This document shows, piece after piece, positions 17,809 through 27,300 of a stretch of 64,000 nt of DNA. The DNA comes from Streptomyces rapamycinicus NRRL 5491 (GTDB taxonomy: Bacteria > Actinomycetota > Actinomycetes > Streptomycetales > Streptomycetaceae), in the NCBI RefSeq assembly GCF_024298965.1, contig NZ_CP085193.1, positions 12,214,001 to 12,278,000 of the forward strand. Direction: 5' to 3'. The notes beneath the pieces are model-generated. The model saw only the letters and a list, made by a program, of their open reading frames with translations. It was not told where the DNA came from and ran no database searches. Each line of letters begins with the position of its first letter. Position 1 is the first letter of the stretch. The translations under genes were made by a program, and so were the position numbers.

Positions 17809-18559
17809 GACACGGCCTTGGGAGGCGAGCCGTCGCCGGGCTGCCCGGCGGGGACGGTGAGGCGGAAGCCGACACCGCGCGCGGTGGTGATCCAGGCAGG
17901 ATCACCGAGCTTGCGGCGCAGGGCGGCGACGTGCGCGTCCAGTGTCTTGGTGGGTCCGAAGAAGTGCGGGTCCCATACCGTGTCCATGATCTGCTGCCGG
18001 GAGTGCACCGCGCCGGGATCCTGAGCGAGATAGGCGAGCAGGTCGAACTCCCGTGGAGACAGGGCCACTTCACATCCGTCGAGGTGGACCTCCCGGGTGC
18101 GCCGGTCGATCTCCAGCACCCCCAGCCGCTGCGGACCGGCTCGGGTCATGGACGCCGAAGGCATCTCGGCGGATCCCGGGGCGTCCGCCGCCAGGGCCAG
18201 GTGGCCAGCGGAGCGACGGGCCACGGCCCGGATGCGGGCGACAAGCTCCCGCACGCCGAACGGCTTGGCGACATAGTCGTCCGCCCCGAGCTCCAATCCG
18301 ACGACCCGGTCGGCTTCCTCACCTCGGGCAGTGATCATGATGATAGGGATCGCGGACCGGGTGCGCAGACGGCGGCAGACGTCCAGACCGTCCATGTCGG
18401 GCAGCCCGAGGTCGAGCAGCACCAGATCCGGATCCCCGCGGCCCCCGCGAGTCCGGCGGCACCGGTGCGCGCCCGGTCGACGGTGAACCCGTAGCGCACG
18501 AGCCCTTCGGTGATCGGACCGGCGAGCCGGTCGTCGTCTTCGATCAGTAGCAGCCGCAT
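17805..18559 (-). CDS. OmpR/PhoB-family response regulator, frameshifted as read
   Basis: ATG 18559 opens MRLLLIEDDDRLAGPITEGL, giving the acidic pocket. The receiver continues in another frame as DPDLVLLDLGLPDMDGLDVC, with the phospho-acceptor Asp in LLDLG, then MITARGEE and AKPFG. The change is a -1 shift near 18440 at a GGGG run. The C-terminal winged helix (VALSPREFDLLAYLAQDPGA...TTARGVGFRLTVP) is complete. About 251 residues when repaired. Partner of the downstream histidine kinase. Confidence 0.87.
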
Positions 18560-18731
18560 GGCGAAAGGCTCGCACAGCTGCCCAGCAGCAGTCGCAGCGT
18601 TCATCACAACCTGCCGGCGCGGGGAAACGGACGATGCGACACAGCGATCGGGGGCACCCCCGCTGTCCGGTCGGCCCGCGGGAGCGACGGGCCGGGCCGA
18701 GCAGCGGCAGCGGCGCCACGGCGATGGCGCG

Positions 18732-19154
18732 TCAGCCGCCGTTCTCCTTCTCCTCGGTGCCTTCCTGCTTGGTGTCGGTGACCGTGTAGCTCTTGTCGAG
18801 GTAGACCTCCACCGTCGTGCCGTCCGACTGCTTGACCTCCACCGCGTACATACCCGGCTTCTCGACATCCTCTTCGGACTTCACAACCGTTCCGGGGAAC
18901 TTGGCCAGTGCCGCCGCCTCCGCCTTCTTCTTCACCGCACCGGTCAGCGGTGGCTCCTTCTCCTCGCCTGCCTCCTCCCCGGCCTCTCCTTCCGCCCCGG
19001 AATTCCCGGCACTGTCGGCGCCCTGCGCCGACTGCTGCTGGTCTGCGGTCTTCGAGCCACCGGAGTCGGCACCACCACCGCAGGCCACCAGGGAGAAGGT
19101 AAGAACAACAGCGGGGGCGGCGGCGGTCAGGGCACGACGAGGCAATGCACGCAT
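18732..19154 (-). CDS. PepSY-domain lipoprotein
   Basis: A 140-residue protein from ATG 19154: signal peptide MRALPRRALTAAAPAVVLTF with lipobox LVAC, then an acidic Gly/Glu-rich linker (residues about 30-70) and a C-terminal PepSY-like domain (LAKFPGTVVKSEEDVEKPGM...VEVYLDKSYTVT). It would be anchored to the outer face of the membrane. Genes of this kind commonly sit beside OmpR/PhoB two-component systems, as here, where it lies just upstream and on the same strand. Confidence 0.8.
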   Translation of the reverse strand: MRALPRRALTAAAPAVVLTFSLVACGGGADSGGSKTADQQQSAQGADSAGNSGAEGEAGEEAGEEKEPPLTGAVKKKAEAAALAKFPGTVVKSEEDVEKPGMYAVEVKQSDGTTVEVYLDKSYTVTDTKQEGTEEKENGG

Positions 19155-19523
19155 CAGGCGTCTCCAGAACAGTCGAAATACGGGACCCGAAAGCCGGACT
19201 CCCGGGGGACCCACACGACCCTAGAGACACCTCATCCAGGTCAAGGCCAGCAAACGACAGGACCTGACCAGCAAACGGCCAATCTTCCGCCGCCTCCGCG
19301 AAGCCGCTGGTCACTTGCGGTGGCGTGTCCTCTGGCCGAGCAGGACTGGCAGGAGTGGGTGATCGCTCGGGATCAGCGCTGCCGGACTAGCCCGCGAGCC
19401 CCGGCACACCTCTCCGGCCGCACCCCCCCACTTGCCCTGCTCGGAGCCGTGAGCAGACCTCGCCTCGCGCTTTCATGAAGCGGGCTGTCCGAGGGGTGGT
19501 CAGGTAGGAGAAGACGGACGGGC
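19155..19523. other. intergenic stretch, nothing recognised
   Basis: About 370 bases between the lipoprotein start and the 3' end of the next minus-strand gene. It must hold the lipoprotein/two-component promoter, but I see no clear -35/-10 pair, operator or RNA. Confidence 0.35.
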
Positions 19524-20519
19524 TCAAATGTTGATCACGGTCTTCCCGATCGTCCGCCTGCTCTCGGCCAGTTCGTGGGCTGCTCTCATCGTGTCCGCAC
19601 TCAGGCCGCTGAGCACCGTCGTGGCGATGGGACGCAGCCGACCCGCGACGAAATCCGCTGCCAGTTCGGCCAGGATCCTGCCCTGGCTGGCGATGTCGCC
19701 ACCGGCCATGATCTTGCTGAAGACGGTTTCGGTGTGCAGCGACACGGATTTGCCGACGAGCGGTCCAAGATCGAGGGGACCGTTCAGATCGATGACGGCA
19801 AGGTGACCGAACGGCCGCAGGATCTCGGCGATCCAGCCGACATTGCCGATGGTCCCCGAAGTGGACAACACCAGGTCGATCCGGTCGACACCGGCGTCAC
19901 GCAGTTGACCGGGCACGTTTCCGGTGTGGTCGACGACCAGATCCGCTCCCGTCCTCGTGCACCACTCGCGTGATTCGGGACGCGAGGCCGTGCTCGCCAC
20001 CAGGGCCGAGGTCCTGCTCTTCAGCAGCTGTGTCGCCAGCGTCCCCACGCCGCCGGCGCCGCCGACGATCAGCACCCGGTCGATTCCCGCCGCCAAGCTG
20101 TCATGATCGCGGAACAGTGCCTCCCAGGCCGTGAGGCCGCCGATGGGCAAGGACGCGGCGTCTGAGAAGGACAGCTGGTCCGGAATCCTCGCCACCACAC
20201 GATGGTCGACCGTGAGCCGTTCCGCCCAGGCGCCGTCTCGTGTCATGTCTCCGGTGCCCATGACGCGATCGCCGACTGCGAAGCCCGTGGCCTCCGGTCC
20301 CACGGCTTCCACCACCCCGGCGAACTCCCACCCCAAGATGATTCGTCCGCCCGGTTCAGCCCCGCGCAGCTGCCGGATCAGCGCTTCGCCCGGATTGATT
20401 CCCACGGCGCAGATCCCGATGAGCAGATCCGTGTCGCGCAGCCGTGGTTCCGCGGTGTCGATGAGCTCGATGGCGAACGCGCCGAGCGAGTGGGCCTTTT
20501 CGTAAGCGAGGGCTTTCAC
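19524..20519 (-). CDS. zinc-type alcohol dehydrogenase-like protein (quinone oxidoreductase, MDR superfamily)
   Basis: A 331-residue protein opening MKALAYEKAHSLGAFAIEL. ILGWEFAGVVEAVGPEATGF is the MDR signature and VLIVGGAGGVGTLATQLLK the nucleotide-binding loop. The structural-zinc Cys cluster is missing, as in quinone-reductase/crotonyl-type MDR proteins, so it is probably zinc-free and NADPH-dependent. It follows the F420-reductase-like gene by 38 bases on the same strand and probably shares its operator-controlled promoter. Confidence 0.88.
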   Translation of the reverse strand: MKALAYEKAHSLGAFAIELIDTAEPRLRDTDLLIGICAVGINPGEALIRQLRGAEPGGRIILGWEFAGVVEAVGPEATGFAVGDRVMGTGDMTRDGAWAERLTVDHRVVARIPDQLSFSDAASLPIGGLTAWEALFRDHDSLAAGIDRVLIVGGAGGVGTLATQLLKSRTSALVASTASRPESREWCTRTGADLVVDHTGNVPGQLRDAGVDRIDLVLSTSGTIGNVGWIAEILRPFGHLAVIDLNGPLDLGPLVGKSVSLHTETVFSKIMAGGDIASQGRILAELAADFVAGRLRPIATTVLSGLSADTMRAAHELAESRRTIGKTVINI

Positions 20520-20557
20520 GTGATGCCCCTGTCGTGCTGGGTCATGATCTTCTCCGC

Positions 20558-21160
20558 TCAGTCCTGTTTGAGAGCGTGCAGGGCCGAGAGCAGGCCGCCG
20601 CCGGGCTGCATCAGCCGGCCGCCTTCCCGCAACGACCCGGCGTCCATCGGCGCGAAGCCGATCTCGTCGGCAACCGCATGGAAATCTGCTTTCGCGTCCG
20701 CGTCGTCCCCGGCGTAGAAGAGCAGCTGCCGGCCTTCCGCGTGCCGCGGGTCGACCACGATGTACTGGGCGTACAGCGTGTTGAACGCCTTGACCACGCG
20801 TGCGCCCGGGGCGTGGCGGGCGACGAATTCACTGCCCGTCTCCGAACCGAGGTCGACATAGTCTCTCGGTGTCGGGCCGGTGATCTGATTGCTGGTGTCG
20901 ACCAGGATCCGGCCGTCCCAAGAGGACACGTCGGCCAGCGCGGCAGGGATGTCCGGCCACCTGACTGCGAGGAACACCATCTCGGCCGCGGCTGCCTCGG
21001 CGACGGTTCCGGCGGTGGCCAGCGGCCCCAGCCGCGCCACCGGGTCACTCAGTGTGTCCGGGCCGCGCCTGTTGCTCAGGACGACGCGATGACCTGCCGT
21101 CACGAGATGCCCGGCGATGCCCTGCCCGATCGTGCCCGCTCCGATAATTCCGAAGTCCAC
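20558..21160 (-). CDS. NADPH-dependent F420 reductase-like/NAD(P)-binding oxidoreductase
   Basis: A 200-residue protein. GTG 21160 is chosen because GAGAGGAAG lies 6 bases upstream and the Rossmann loop VDFGIIGAGTIGQGIAGHL then sits at the N-terminus as usual; the longer in-frame ATG at 21232 lies inside an operator. Later landmarks are VFLAVRWPDIP, VDTSNQI and KAFNTLYA, all typical of the NADP-oxidoreductase (F420-dependent) family. It is the first gene of a two-gene oxidoreductase unit divergent from a TetR regulator. Confidence 0.85.
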   Translation of the reverse strand: MDFGIIGAGTIGQGIAGHLVTAGHRVVLSNRRGPDTLSDPVARLGPLATAGTVAEAAAAEMVFLAVRWPDIPAALADVSSWDGRILVDTSNQITGPTPRDYVDLGSETGSEFVARHAPGARVVKAFNTLYAQYIVVDPRHAEGRQLLFYAGDDADAKADFHAVADEIGFAPMDAGSLREGGRLMQPGGGLLSALHALKQD

Positions 21161-21211
21161 CAGCGTCTTCCTCTCAAGGCGTTCAGGCGGTTCGTGGGCC
21201 CGACCCGCCTC

Positions 21212-21233
21212 TTTGATGTCGTTCACCATCAAA
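21212..21233 (+). promoter_or_regulatory. TetR operator copy 1
   Basis: TTTGATG (21212-21218) and CATCAAA (21227-21233) are perfect 7-bp arms with an 8-base spacer, located 52 bases upstream of the oxidoreductase start. An identical arm pair occurs at 21294-21315. Probable binding site of the divergent TetR protein on the oxidoreductase promoter. Confidence 0.75.
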
Positions 21234-21293
21234 ATTTATGATGTTCATCGGCATCATTACTTGTCAAGCCGGAGCATGTGCGTGGACACCTGT

Positions 21294-21315
21294 TTTGATG
21301 TCAGATACCATCAAA
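21294..21315 (+). promoter_or_regulatory. TetR operator copy 2
   Basis: TTTGATG (21294-21300) and CATCAAA (21309-21315), same arms and same 8-base spacer as copy 1, 82 bases away centre to centre. It lies 64 bases before the tetR-family start, so the pair probably controls both divergent promoters. Confidence 0.75.
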
Positions 21316-21379
21316 GTGGGGCGAGATGTCGACCTCGGCCCGCACGCAGCGGTGCCGTCTTGTCGAGGAGGTGTCCGAG

Positions 21380-21991
21380 GTGCCACGCATCACCCAGGAG
21401 CAGAAGAAGCTCAACCGCGAAAAGATCGTCCGGGCAGCAGGCGAAGGCTTCAGGCTGCACGGCATCGACGGGATCGGCATCGAGGAGCTGATGAAGACCG
21501 CCGGGATGACGCACGGAGGGTTCTACAACCACTTCTCCTCGAAGGAAGACCTCGCCCTCGAAGTCTACCGTCAGGGCTTCGCCGACTCGCTCAACGCGCT
21601 CGCCGCCATCCGCGAGGCACATCCCCGCTCCGCCCGGGCAGCCCTGCACGACATGGTCGACATATACGTGACGGCCGCCCACCGTGATCACCCGGAAACC
21701 GGCTGCGCCTCAGCCGCCCTGGCAGTCGATGCCGGACGCCACGGCGCCACATCTCAGGCCGAGTACCGACGCGGGCTCGAGGGGTACTTCAGCGCCATCA
21801 CCGAGATGGTGCTCGATTGCGCGCACCAATCCGGCGCCGAACCGACGGCGGCAGAAGCCCGTGAACAGGCAGTGGCGCTGTTCTGTCAGATGGTCGGCGC
21901 GCTGGTGGTCTCCCGCGCTGTCGCCGAGGCCGACCCCGGACTGTCCGACGAAGTCCTGACAGCCAACCGCAAACAGCTCAGGCAGAGGTAA
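21380..21991 (+). CDS. TetR family transcriptional regulator
   Basis: A 203-residue protein from GTG 21380, 8 bases after GAGGAGG; the longer frame from 21326 has no ribosome site. HTH region at residues about 25-50: FRLHGIDGIGIEELMKTAGM followed by THGGFYNHFSSKEDLA, the pattern of the AcrR-like group with C-terminal TetR_C_16/LmrA type. A conserved GCASAALAVDAGR segment follows. It is divergent from the oxidoreductase pair, with twin operators between, so it most likely represses both. Confidence 0.9.
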   Translation: MPRITQEQKKLNREKIVRAAGEGFRLHGIDGIGIEELMKTAGMTHGGFYNHFSSKEDLALEVYRQGFADSLNALAAIREAHPRSARAALHDMVDIYVTAAHRDHPETGCASAALAVDAGRHGATSQAEYRRGLEGYFSAITEMVLDCAHQSGAEPTAAEAREQAVALFCQMVGALVVSRAVAEADPGLSDEVLTANRKQLRQR

Positions 21992-22177
21992 AGCACAGGC
22001 TGGTGCGGGTCCGACGGACTGGAAACGTCTCTCCGGCCGGACGGCCTCTCGCCCACCGAGCGCCCAACGTCTGCAAGCGGCCAATAAGGGCTCAGCTGTA
22101 GCTCCTGATGCGTAGTATGTTCCGTCTGATGACCCACCGGCGTTGACGGGAACCGACGCACATACTGGGGGCACCGC

Positions 22178-22528
22178 ATGCAAGGTGCGGAGGACCGGCT
22201 CGCGCGGCTCGACGAGCGCACCCTTCCCTTCTGGGTCGAGGCCACTGACGAGGATGACCACGCCGACTACGACTCGATGGGGCTGTTCAACCGCAGCGGG
22301 GACGCGGTGCTCCGCTCCGTCCCGCTTGGCCCGCTGCGTCAGAATCTCGCCGAGGCGGTTGACGCCTTACAAGAGGTGTTTGCTGATGTGGCGAACTGCG
22401 GAGGCACCCTGCCGCTGGCCGAGGCACAACTGTCCTTCCAGGTCACTGCGACCGGTGGCGTCCAATTCATTGGCACCGGCCAGGTGCAGGGCACGCGAGG
22501 CCTCACTCTGACCTTCAAGCGCCCGTAG
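22178..22528 (+). CDS. small protein resembling Pepco (peptidase co-occurring) effector-associated domains
   Basis: A 116-residue soluble protein. The N-terminal TLPFWVEATDEDDHADYDSM and the C-terminal strand pattern LPLAEAQLSFQVTATGGVQF ending RGLTLTFKRP resemble the Pepco/trypsin-co-occurring domains described next to proteases in actinobacterial conflict systems. It ends 19 bases before a caspase-like protease gene, which fits that context: it may sense or gate activation of the protease. The family match is from memory of the pattern, so moderate confidence. Confidence 0.55.
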   Translation: MQGAEDRLARLDERTLPFWVEATDEDDHADYDSMGLFNRSGDAVLRSVPLGPLRQNLAEAVDALQEVFADVANCGGTLPLAEAQLSFQVTATGGVQFIGTGQVQGTRGLTLTFKRP

Positions 22529-22547
22529 GCGCCGTGCCGAGCCGGCC

Positions 22548-23841
22548 ATGCCACAGCACCGCGCCCTGCTGATCGGGGCCAGCAACTACGACATGCGGGG
22601 AATTCACTCACTGCCCTTCATCCCCGCCGACCTCGCACGCCTCGGCGCGACCTTCCGGCACCGAGGCTTCCACGAGGTGCAGGTGCTCGCCCAACGGGAG
22701 GGTGGCAAACAGATCTCGGCCAACTTCATCGACGCCCGTGTCGCCGGATTCCTGCGTCGTGCAGGCCGGGGTGACACCCTGGTGATCTTCCTCAGTGGGC
22801 ACGGTGTCCACGCCGCGGGCCGGGACTACCTCGTCCCGAGGACATTGACGAGGACACCCATCCTTCGAGTCCGGCTGCGTGCCCATCGACTGGCGGCGAC
22901 AGCTGGACGAGACACTCGCCGGCCACGTTGTCTTCCTCATCGATGCCTGCCGGGAGGGTATCGAGGCAGCGGCCTCGATGAGCGTGGCGGGCGTCACGGA
23001 ATGGGGGCGGCAGAAGACGGCCGCCGCTTTATGGCGCAAGGTGGCGTACGTCTACGGCTGTTCCCCCGCCCAGCTCTCCCTCTACGTACGCGACCACGAA
23101 CCCATGGTGGAAGGCGTCCAGTGCGGCACGACGCCCGGCGAATCGTTCAGCATCTTCTCCCGCGCGGTGTCGGACGTCGTCGCCTCCCACCAGGGCGCGC
23201 TGACCCTGGACACTTTCAGGAAGATGGCCCAGGAACGGGTGTCCATACTTCACCAGGCGTACAACAAGCGGGGCAACCCGCAACTGCTGCGTACGGTCAC
23301 CGACATCCACGACGCCTTCACCTTCCTCCCGGCAGCGGTGGACCGCCACGGAGCCACCACAGCAGCCACAACACCTCCCGTCGGTCAGTACCCAGCGACG
23401 CCGTCCCGGAGCATGCCGCCGCCCCGGCCCCCGTCAGTACCACCCTGGCCGTCGGGGCGCCCCTGCCCCCGTCAGCGCCACCCCGGCCGTCCGGGCCGCC
23501 AAGGCAGCCGGGACTCCGCCGCTGGCAGCGCCGCTGCTGGGCTTCGGCTACGCCGCATCTCCCATCAGCTACTGCGCCGTGGTGATAATGATTCGCCAGA
23601 GCGCGTGGGACTACCTAGTTGTGTGGCAATACTGGTGGTTGGTCTTGACGCCCGTCGGCCTGGCGGTCGGCGCGCGGCTGATCGCCTCCACCTCGCCCGC
23701 GACCCGTGCTCGCCGTCAAGCCATAGCTTGCACTGTTTGGTGCGGCGTCTGGGGAGTGTTTGGCTACCTGGCGCCACACGCGCAGATCTCATCCGCACCC
23801 GCGCTCCACGACATCCTCGGTCAAGTCATCTCACCGTTTGA
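22548..23841 (+). CDS. caspase-like (C14) protease with C-terminal membrane segments, multiple frameshifts as read
   Basis: The N-terminus MPQHRALLIGASNYD opens a caspase p20-like fold. The catalytic His is in TLVIFLSGHGVHAAGRDYLV and the catalytic Cys in GHVVFLIDACREGIE. The two lie in different frames: -1 shifts are needed near 22838 (DYLV-PEDIDED) and near 22862 (THP-FESGCVPIDW), each one missing C. Two more -1 shifts in a Pro/Ala linker (about 23410-23470) lead to hydrophobic segments (PISYCAVVIMI, LVVWQYWWLVLTPVGLAVGA, CTVWCGVWGVFGYLA). The 3' end is uncertain, between about 23841 and 24205. Likely a defence or cell-death protease paired with the preceding small protein. Confidence 0.65.
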
Positions 23842-26146
23842 TACGGCTGCGCATGGCGAGGATGGCGAGAGCGAGCAGTACGGGTTCGGTGAAGCGGCTG
23901 ACCATCTCTGTGTAGGTTCCCCAGGTGGTGAGATCTTGACCGCTGGAGCGGAATACGACGGAGTTCAGTACCACTTGCAGCGACTTGTCGAAGCGTTTCA
24001 TGGTGAAGCGGTCGTCGGTGGGCAGGGTCAACCGTGGGTCCTCTTTGTCCACGGCCAGTGTCACTCGTCCGCCAGCGGCGGGGATGGTGCCGGACGCCGT
24101 CTGTTTCGGGAGGAGTCGGGCAGGCCCAGGCCCATCATCAACGCGATGGTGGCGGTCATGGCCACCGCGAGCCAGACCAGGGCGCGGGAGGCGCGCAGAC
24201 CGTAGCCGGAGGTCAGCCAGTAACCCCACAGCAAGCCCCGTTCGCCGGGCGGCGTGCCGACGAGGTCGTGGCGGCGCATCTCCATCTCGCCGTAGTAGAA
24301 GTCGGCGGCGCCGGGCTCGTCCTTGCTGTCCTCGAAAGCCTTGCGCAGTTGCCGGTAGAGCGCGGCCAGGTGCTCCGGGTCGGGAGTGCGGCCGGGGTCG
24401 GGGTGGTGCGGCCCGGTGCGCCAGTGCCGGGGAGAGGGCGCCTGCCCCGTAGGCGAGGGCGATTGGCCGGCCGTCTGCGCGCGCCAGTGGTGCTCTTCGG
24501 CCAGGGTGCGTCGCCGGGTCCACCAGTAAGGCCATATGGAGCGGCGGAAGTGGAGGCCGGTGGGGGTGGCCGCGAAGTTGCACCGGCCCTCCAGGCGGAG
24601 TTGGTCGAGGTGGAAGCTACCGGAGAACAGACAATCGCTCAGGTCGGTGTCGGTCAGGACCAGGTACGCGGCGTCCACCCCGTGTACCGAGGCCACCCGT
24701 ACGCCGTGCTGGGATCCTGCCAGCAGGCTCTCGTCCGCCATCGTGCCGCCGTGTGTAAAGGGGACGGGGTGAGCGTTGACTGCCACGGGGAAGAAGAGCA
24801 CGGCGTGGCTGAGGTCCATCGTGGCGTAGCGCAGGCGCAACGTGGCCGTCGATTCCCACCGAGTCCGCTCGCAACGCACTTCACGCGCTGCGATCTCCAG
24901 CGTCACCGGTACCTCGAACAGCGCACCTGACAGCTCGACCGTCTTCGCGCACACCACCGGCCCGAGCCACGACATCGCCGTGAATCGGGCCTGGGGGAAC
25001 AGGGCGTCACCGGAGAACTGGGTGAGGTGGAACCAGGCGTCGCCGGCGAACTGTGTCCCCTCGAACCTGGCGGTGCCCGAGAACAGCGCCGTGTCGAACC
25101 GGGCGACGTCGGTGAACTGCGCCTGGGAAAATAGAGCGCCACCGCGGAACCGGGCCAGGTCGAATCCGGCGATGCCGGAGAACCGCGCCCCGCCGAACCG
25201 GGCATCCTCGGCGAACTGCGTCCGGTGAAACCGGGCATCGCCCGCGAAGCGCGCCCCGTCGAACCAGGCTGTGCTCGCGAAGCGTGCCTCATCGAACCGG
25301 GCCTCATCGCTGAAATCCGCTGCGCCGAACCGGGCGGTGCCCGAGAACCGCGCCCCACCGAACCCGGCGCTGCCCGCGAACCGCGCTCCACCGAACCAGA
25401 CGTCGTCGGTGAACCGCGCCCCGCCGAACCCGGCGATGCCGGAGAAAAGCGCCCCCTCGAACCGGGCGTCTGCGGCGAACCGCGCGCCCTCGAACCAGGC
25501 GGTGCTGGAGAAGCGCGCGCTCGTGAACCCGACACTGCCCAAGAAGTGCGCTCCGCCGAACCTGGCATCGTCCTGGAACCACGTTCCGCCGAACCTGGCA
25601 GTACCCGCGAACCGCACCCCGCCGAACCAGGCGGCCTCGGCGAACTGTGCATGGCTGAACAGGGCGCCACCACAGAAGCGCGCACCGTCGAACCATGCGG
25701 TGCTGGGTGAACTGGGTGCCTTCGAACCCGGCGTCGTGGGTGAAGTCGGCTCCGCCGAATCTGGCGGTGCTGGAAAACCGCGCCCCGCCGAAGTGGCTTG
25801 TGCCGGAGAACCGCGCCCGGTGGAATCCGGCTTCCTCCGCGAACTCCGCGCCTTCGAATCTCGCGGTACCGAAGTGGGGCTTTCCGGTGGTGGGATCCTT
25901 GAGCGCTTGGAGGAGAGCGTTGAGAAGTGGTGCGGTGAAGCGGGTGCCGCGGTGGTCGACGTCTGTGCCGGGGGTCAGACCGGTGAGGTATGCGTCGCGG
26001 TCGGTGCTGTTCAGGTGGGCCAGACACGCGGATTGGCCAGGGACGTTGATTCCGGGACAGCCGACGGGGTCGGTGGCGTCCTCGGCACCATGTCCGCAGT
26101 ACGGCCAGGAAGGGGCAGACGGTGCGGGGTCCGGGGGAGTACTCAT
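23831..26146 (-). CDS. pentapeptide-repeat (Pentapeptide_3-like) membrane protein, two frameshifts as read
   Basis: Proposed start ATG 26146 (MSTPPDPAPSAPSWPYCGHG). The N-domain has a Cys/His-rich piece (PYCGHGAEDATDPVGCPG, CLAHL). About 300 residues of Phe-centred repeats follow, with Phe spaced alternately 5 and 6 residues apart (RFSGTARFGGA type), predicting a right-handed quadrilateral beta-helix. Then comes a hydrophobic segment (LVWLAVAMTATIALMMGLGL), a soluble stretch and a last helix (FTEPVLLALAILAM). An extra base near 25710 and a missing base near 24110 break the frame; the repeat periodicity is exact across the repaired joint. Role unknown; the membrane segments suggest a channel-like effector or sensor. 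It converges with the caspase-like gene. Confidence 0.7.
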
Positions 26147-26397
26147 TGGCCTGGGAGCTCCGGGGGCTTTCACTCGTGGCGGGCTGAAGGGCTGTACTTG
26201 CTCGGGCGTGCGATGCCAACTCTCCGCCTGGTGCGGCTTACAGTCGAGGCCATCCTGATGGGAACGAGGGGCCAGGCCCAAGTACGGGGCCACCGGAGAG
26301 ATCACCGGTTTCGGACGGTCCACCTGGTGCGCCGTGGTCGATGAGGCGCAGGAGCTTTGGGCCGGCATGTCGGAAGCGGCCAGTAGCCTCAGGCACC

Positions 26398-26871
26398 ATG
26401 GGCATTCGGATCGATGTGGTGGTGGGTTATCCGATCAACGACGAGATGGAGAGGGTGCTCGGGTTGGCCGAGGCGGTCGGCGAGCCGGTCACTGTCACGT
26501 TCATGTGGGAGGGGCGTGGAGAGGCGGAACGTGCGGTGCTGGTGCCCGCGGCCACGCTGGCGCTCTGGGAGCATTGGGCGCCCACCGCCTGCCCGACGAG
26601 TGGGGTCGGGGAAGGGGACCGGGCCGTGGTGGAGGAGCCGGAGTTGGCCCACCCAGTGGAATTCGGCGCGTTCACGCTTTTTCGTCGTCGCGTGGGAGGG
26701 CGCACGGCGGTCGCTCGCGGAGGCGTGGTGGTCGCCGAGCTACTGGACCCCGACGAGGCGCACTGGCTCCAGGAGAAGGCCCGCAATGTCCGCGAAGGCT
26801 TCATGGATCCGAAGCAGAAGGCGGCGTTCGAGGAGTTCCTTGCCCGGCAGGCATCCCTCGGTGAGCGGTAG
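26398..26871 (+). CDS. hypothetical protein
   Basis: A 157-residue soluble protein starting MGIRIDVVVGYPINDEMERV at ATG 26398. It has alternating beta/alpha character and an acidic/charged C-terminal helix (EKARNVREGFMDPKQKAAFE). No motif recognised. It lies between the pentapeptide-repeat gene and the toxin-antitoxin-like operon and has typical high-GC codon use, so it is probably expressed. Confidence 0.7.
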   Translation: MGIRIDVVVGYPINDEMERVLGLAEAVGEPVTVTFMWEGRGEAERAVLVPAATLALWEHWAPTACPTSGVGEGDRAVVEEPELAHPVEFGAFTLFRRRVGGRTAVARGGVVVAELLDPDEAHWLQEKARNVREGFMDPKQKAAFEEFLARQASLGER

Positions 26872-27003
26872 CGGCCGCTCGGCGGACCGGTGTCGTGCGT
26901 GAGGACGCGGACGGCCGCGCGGGCCTCCACCTCCGTGGGCGGTGAGGCGGCGGTGCGGCCGGTCGGCCCGTGGCGTGGAAGACGGCGTTGCGGGTGCACG
27001 GGG

Positions 27004-27300
27004 CTACAGGTCGGCGAACGGGGGGCAGATGTAGGTAACGGCGACGAGTCGCAGGCGGGGGAGTGGCAGGATCAGCATGAACCCGTCTTCCAGGACCGGG
27101 AGGCGCCGCACGCCGCCGGTGACTCCTGGTCTCGGGCCGTCTCCGATGGCCGTGACATCGATGCCCATCTCGGCCAGGTCCACGAGCTGCCCGGCGAGTC
27201 GCTCCACTTCCGCAACCACGCGCTCGGGTAACCCCTTCGCGACCTGCTCGTAGTCGGGCTCGTACTCCCAGCGCCACCGTTGCCCGGCGTCCTCGGTCAC
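27004..27300 (-). CDS. RelE/ParE-like toxin candidate
   Basis: A 98-residue protein: RWRWEYEPDYEQVAKGLPER, an alpha-helical N-terminus, then a beta-sheet half ending RRLPVLEDGFMLILPLPRLR followed by LVAVTYICPP. The helix-helix-sheet layout, size and terminal strands are like RelE-superfamily toxins, but I cannot point to catalytic residues. Its ATG overlaps the stop of the DUF6247-like gene (ATGA), and it is the last gene of a three-gene operon headed by a ribbon-helix-helix protein, as expected of a toxin-antitoxin unit. Confidence 0.55.
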   Translation of the reverse strand: MTEDAGQRWRWEYEPDYEQVAKGLPERVVAEVERLAGQLVDLAEMGIDVTAIGDGPRPGVTGGVRRLPVLEDGFMLILPLPRLRLVAVTYICPPFADL

